This document shows positions 62,565 through 64,000 of a DNA stretch of 64,000 bases, piece after piece. The first letter of the stretch is position 1. Each line of letters begins with the position of its first letter. Origin of the DNA: Oscillospiraceae bacterium (GTDB taxonomy: Bacteria > Bacillota > Clostridia > Oscillospirales > Acutalibacteraceae); contig DPOR01000006.1 in the NCBI GenBank assembly GCA_003538135.1, positions 1 to 64,000 of the forward strand. Reading direction: 5' to 3'. The position numbers and the translations under genes are program-made. The notes beneath the pieces were generated by a model that saw only the letters and a program-made list of their open reading frames with translations, ran no database searches and was not told the origin of the DNA.

Positions 62565-64000
62565 TTCTCCGCCTCCTCTCTGAGCTCAAGCTTGTCGTTT
62601 AATTCTCTTACAGGCATATTGCTCTCGTGCGTGCAGATGTTCCAATACTCGCATTTCGAGCATATATCGTTGTAGCGATTTCCCTGCGCGGGAAGCGCGG
62701 GAATAGAGCCGTTATGCAGCTCTTCGCCCATGCTCACAAGGTTTTCGTCGACTTTGTCCCAGAGCGCCGAGAGCTCGAAGAGCTCCATTGCGTTTCCCTT
62801 TATTTTGCCGTCCTTGTCTATACTTGCGGGGATATACACGCCGTTTCCGTCATGCTCCATGGCGACTATGACACCCGCGTTTTTGAGCACGAAGCCCTGC
62901 ATCTTTTTGTCTTTCGGGCCGCCCTGTTTGCTGAGGTCTTTGCCGCGCTCAGCTGTAAAGGCGGACGCCTTTGCGGGCATATAGAGCACACCCGCCGGCG
63001 CTGCGTCGCCGTAGAGCGCTTTTCCGTTATTCACGAGCGTAAAAAGATAGATAAGCATCTGCATATTAAGGCCGTTAATAACATCGGAAACGGCGAAAAT
63101 TTTGCCCGACGACTTGTAATCTATAACTCTTATATACGCCTCTCCGTCTACAGTTGCGAAGTCTACCCTGTCCACCTTGCCGGAGATGTTGATATATCCG
63201 CCGGAGGGCATCTTCAGCTTGTAGGGCTTGACCGCGCCGTCATGCGATATGTCGAGCTCGAGGTCGACGGGATAAAAGTCGCTGTTTCTGAACTCGTCCG
63301 CAAGCCTTGCGGCGACTGCGTCTATGCTGCGCGCGAGACGCTCATAGAGATAGAGGAATCTCTTTGACCTCTGCGAGCGGTCAAGGTAGCGTTCGAGATA
63401 GGCGTTTAAATACTCGCCTATTTTTTCATAGCGCTCGCCGTCGTCGAGCTCGCAGAGCTCCTGCGCGGTAAATTCGCGGAGCAGACGTTCGAGCACAAAA
63501 TGTATGACCGTGCCCTTTTGAAGCGGATCGAAGGTCGCGCTCTTGTTCTCCTTGAGCTTGAGTCCGTAGCGGCAGTAGTAGGAGAACGGGCAGCGGTAAT
63601 AGGTCTCGGCTCTCGAGGGCGAGATATTCATATTCATGCCGAAAAGGCGCGAAGCCGTCTCGCGGCTGTCTATATTGAACGTTCGCTCGGCGGCAGCTCC
63701 GTCGAGCGACGCAAGTCTGCCCGAATAGTCGGCGTCCTGCGCAAAATATTTTCTCAGCGACTCGTAGAGCTCGCCGCCGCGGCGCATCAGTGCCGCCGTC
63801 AGCTCAAATGCTGGGGCTTTTCCCTCGACGAGGTCGAGCTTGTCGGCGGTCATGGTGTCCGTCCGGCTTGCAAGCGGGAAGTGCTCGCGTATAAAGGTGA
63901 CTATTTCCGACTCGCTGAGCTCCTCGCCCTGCGCACTCTTAGACGGGAAGCTGACCGTCAGCTTCTCCTTTGCGCAGCAGCACGCGGTGTAGGCTATGAA
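62525..64000 (-). CDS. addB: ATP-dependent helicase/nuclease subunit B (AddB), C-terminal part
   Basis: 491 residues visible; the N-terminal part lies beyond the window. At the edge the frame reads FIAYTACCCAKEKLTVSFPS. Nuclease domain with VIDYKSSGK and the iron-sulfur Cys set: one in YYRCPFSYYC and three in the C-terminal ICSKCEYWNIC, as expected for the AddB 4Fe-4S cluster. The stop codon at 62525 lies inside addA. AddB binds Chi-like sequences in known systems. Confidence 0.95.
   Translation of the reverse strand, partial: FIAYTACCCAKEKLTVSFPSKSAQGEELSESEIVTFIREHFPLASRTDTMTADKLDLVEGKAPAFELTAALMRRGGELYESLRKYFAQDADYSGRLASLDGAAAERTFNIDSRETASRLFGMNMNISPSRAETYYRCPFSYYCRYGLKLKENKSATFDPLQKGTVIHFVLERLLREFTAQELCELDDGERYEKIGEYLNAYLERYLDRSQRSKRFLYLYERLARSIDAVAARLADEFRNSDFYPVDLELDISHDGAVKPYKLKMPSGGYINISGKVDRVDFATVDGEAYIRVIDYKSSGKIFAVSDVINGLNMQMLIYLFTLVNNGKALYGDAAPAGVLYMPAKASAFTAERGKDLSKQGGPKDKKMQGFVLKNAGVIVAMEHDGNGVYIPASIDKDGKIKGNAMELFELSALWDKVDENLVSMGEELHNGSIPALPAQGNRYNDICSKCEYWNICTHESNMPVRELNDKLELREEAEKWELTGRLTRNTR

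Overview
The window reads as chromosomal DNA of a low-GC-lineage (Firmicutes) anaerobic, spore-forming clostridium, probably of the Ruminococcaceae/Oscillospiraceae type. The reasons are the spoVAC-spoVAD pair, an L27 with the N-terminal extension that the Prp protease removes plus prp itself between rplU and rpmA, a CIRCE-controlled hrcA-grpE-dnaK-dnaJ operon, a rotary V/A-type ATPase, a Na+-pumping decarboxylase, addAB, and strong AGGAGG-type ribosome sites with occasional TTG starts. I see no phage, plasmid, CRISPR array, rRNA or tRNA gene. The species call is inference.

Layout. 1-6626 (minus) is most of a giant secreted surface protein whose C-terminal part lies outside the window; it ends in ~260-residue tandem repeats. 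6800-8000 and 10540-11340 are gene-poor and hold related structured repeats in opposite orientation, flanking spoVAC, spoVAD, a 54-residue membrane ORF and a lone ABC ATPase. 11385-20000 (minus) is housekeeping: a G5/3D cell-wall protein, rplU-prp-rpmA, a PspC-domain protein, folD, lgt, engB and lon. 20176-25253 is the heat-shock operon. 25397-28496 holds a HAD phosphatase, an orphan GHKL sensor kinase, two tiny amphipathic-peptide genes and a divergent TetR regulator. This last block is my best candidate for an undescribed system. 28580-39899 carries lepA, a GPH-family transporter, glyS, a four-gene Na+-translocating decarboxylase operon, a small membrane protein, rarA and a YhhN-family protein. 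39930-40140 is an unusual array of hairpins. 40277-49000 (minus) is a nine-gene V-type ATPase operon. 49258-52103 holds two paralogous secreted PHP-domain proteins. 52382-56097 has three paralogous lipoproteins, each with its own terminator and two with clear promoters. 56428-64000 (minus) has a membrane-anchored M23 peptidase, rpmE, addA and the C-terminal part of addB.

How the parts may fit. The decarboxylase exports Na+ using decarboxylation energy, and the V-type ATPase can make or use such an ion gradient. The surface protein and the G5/3D protein share a TGTGC-N5-GCACA palindrome upstream of their promoters and may be co-regulated. The lgt product would lipidate the three lipoproteins. 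No database search was run; family names rest on motifs and gene order, and the functional links are inference.
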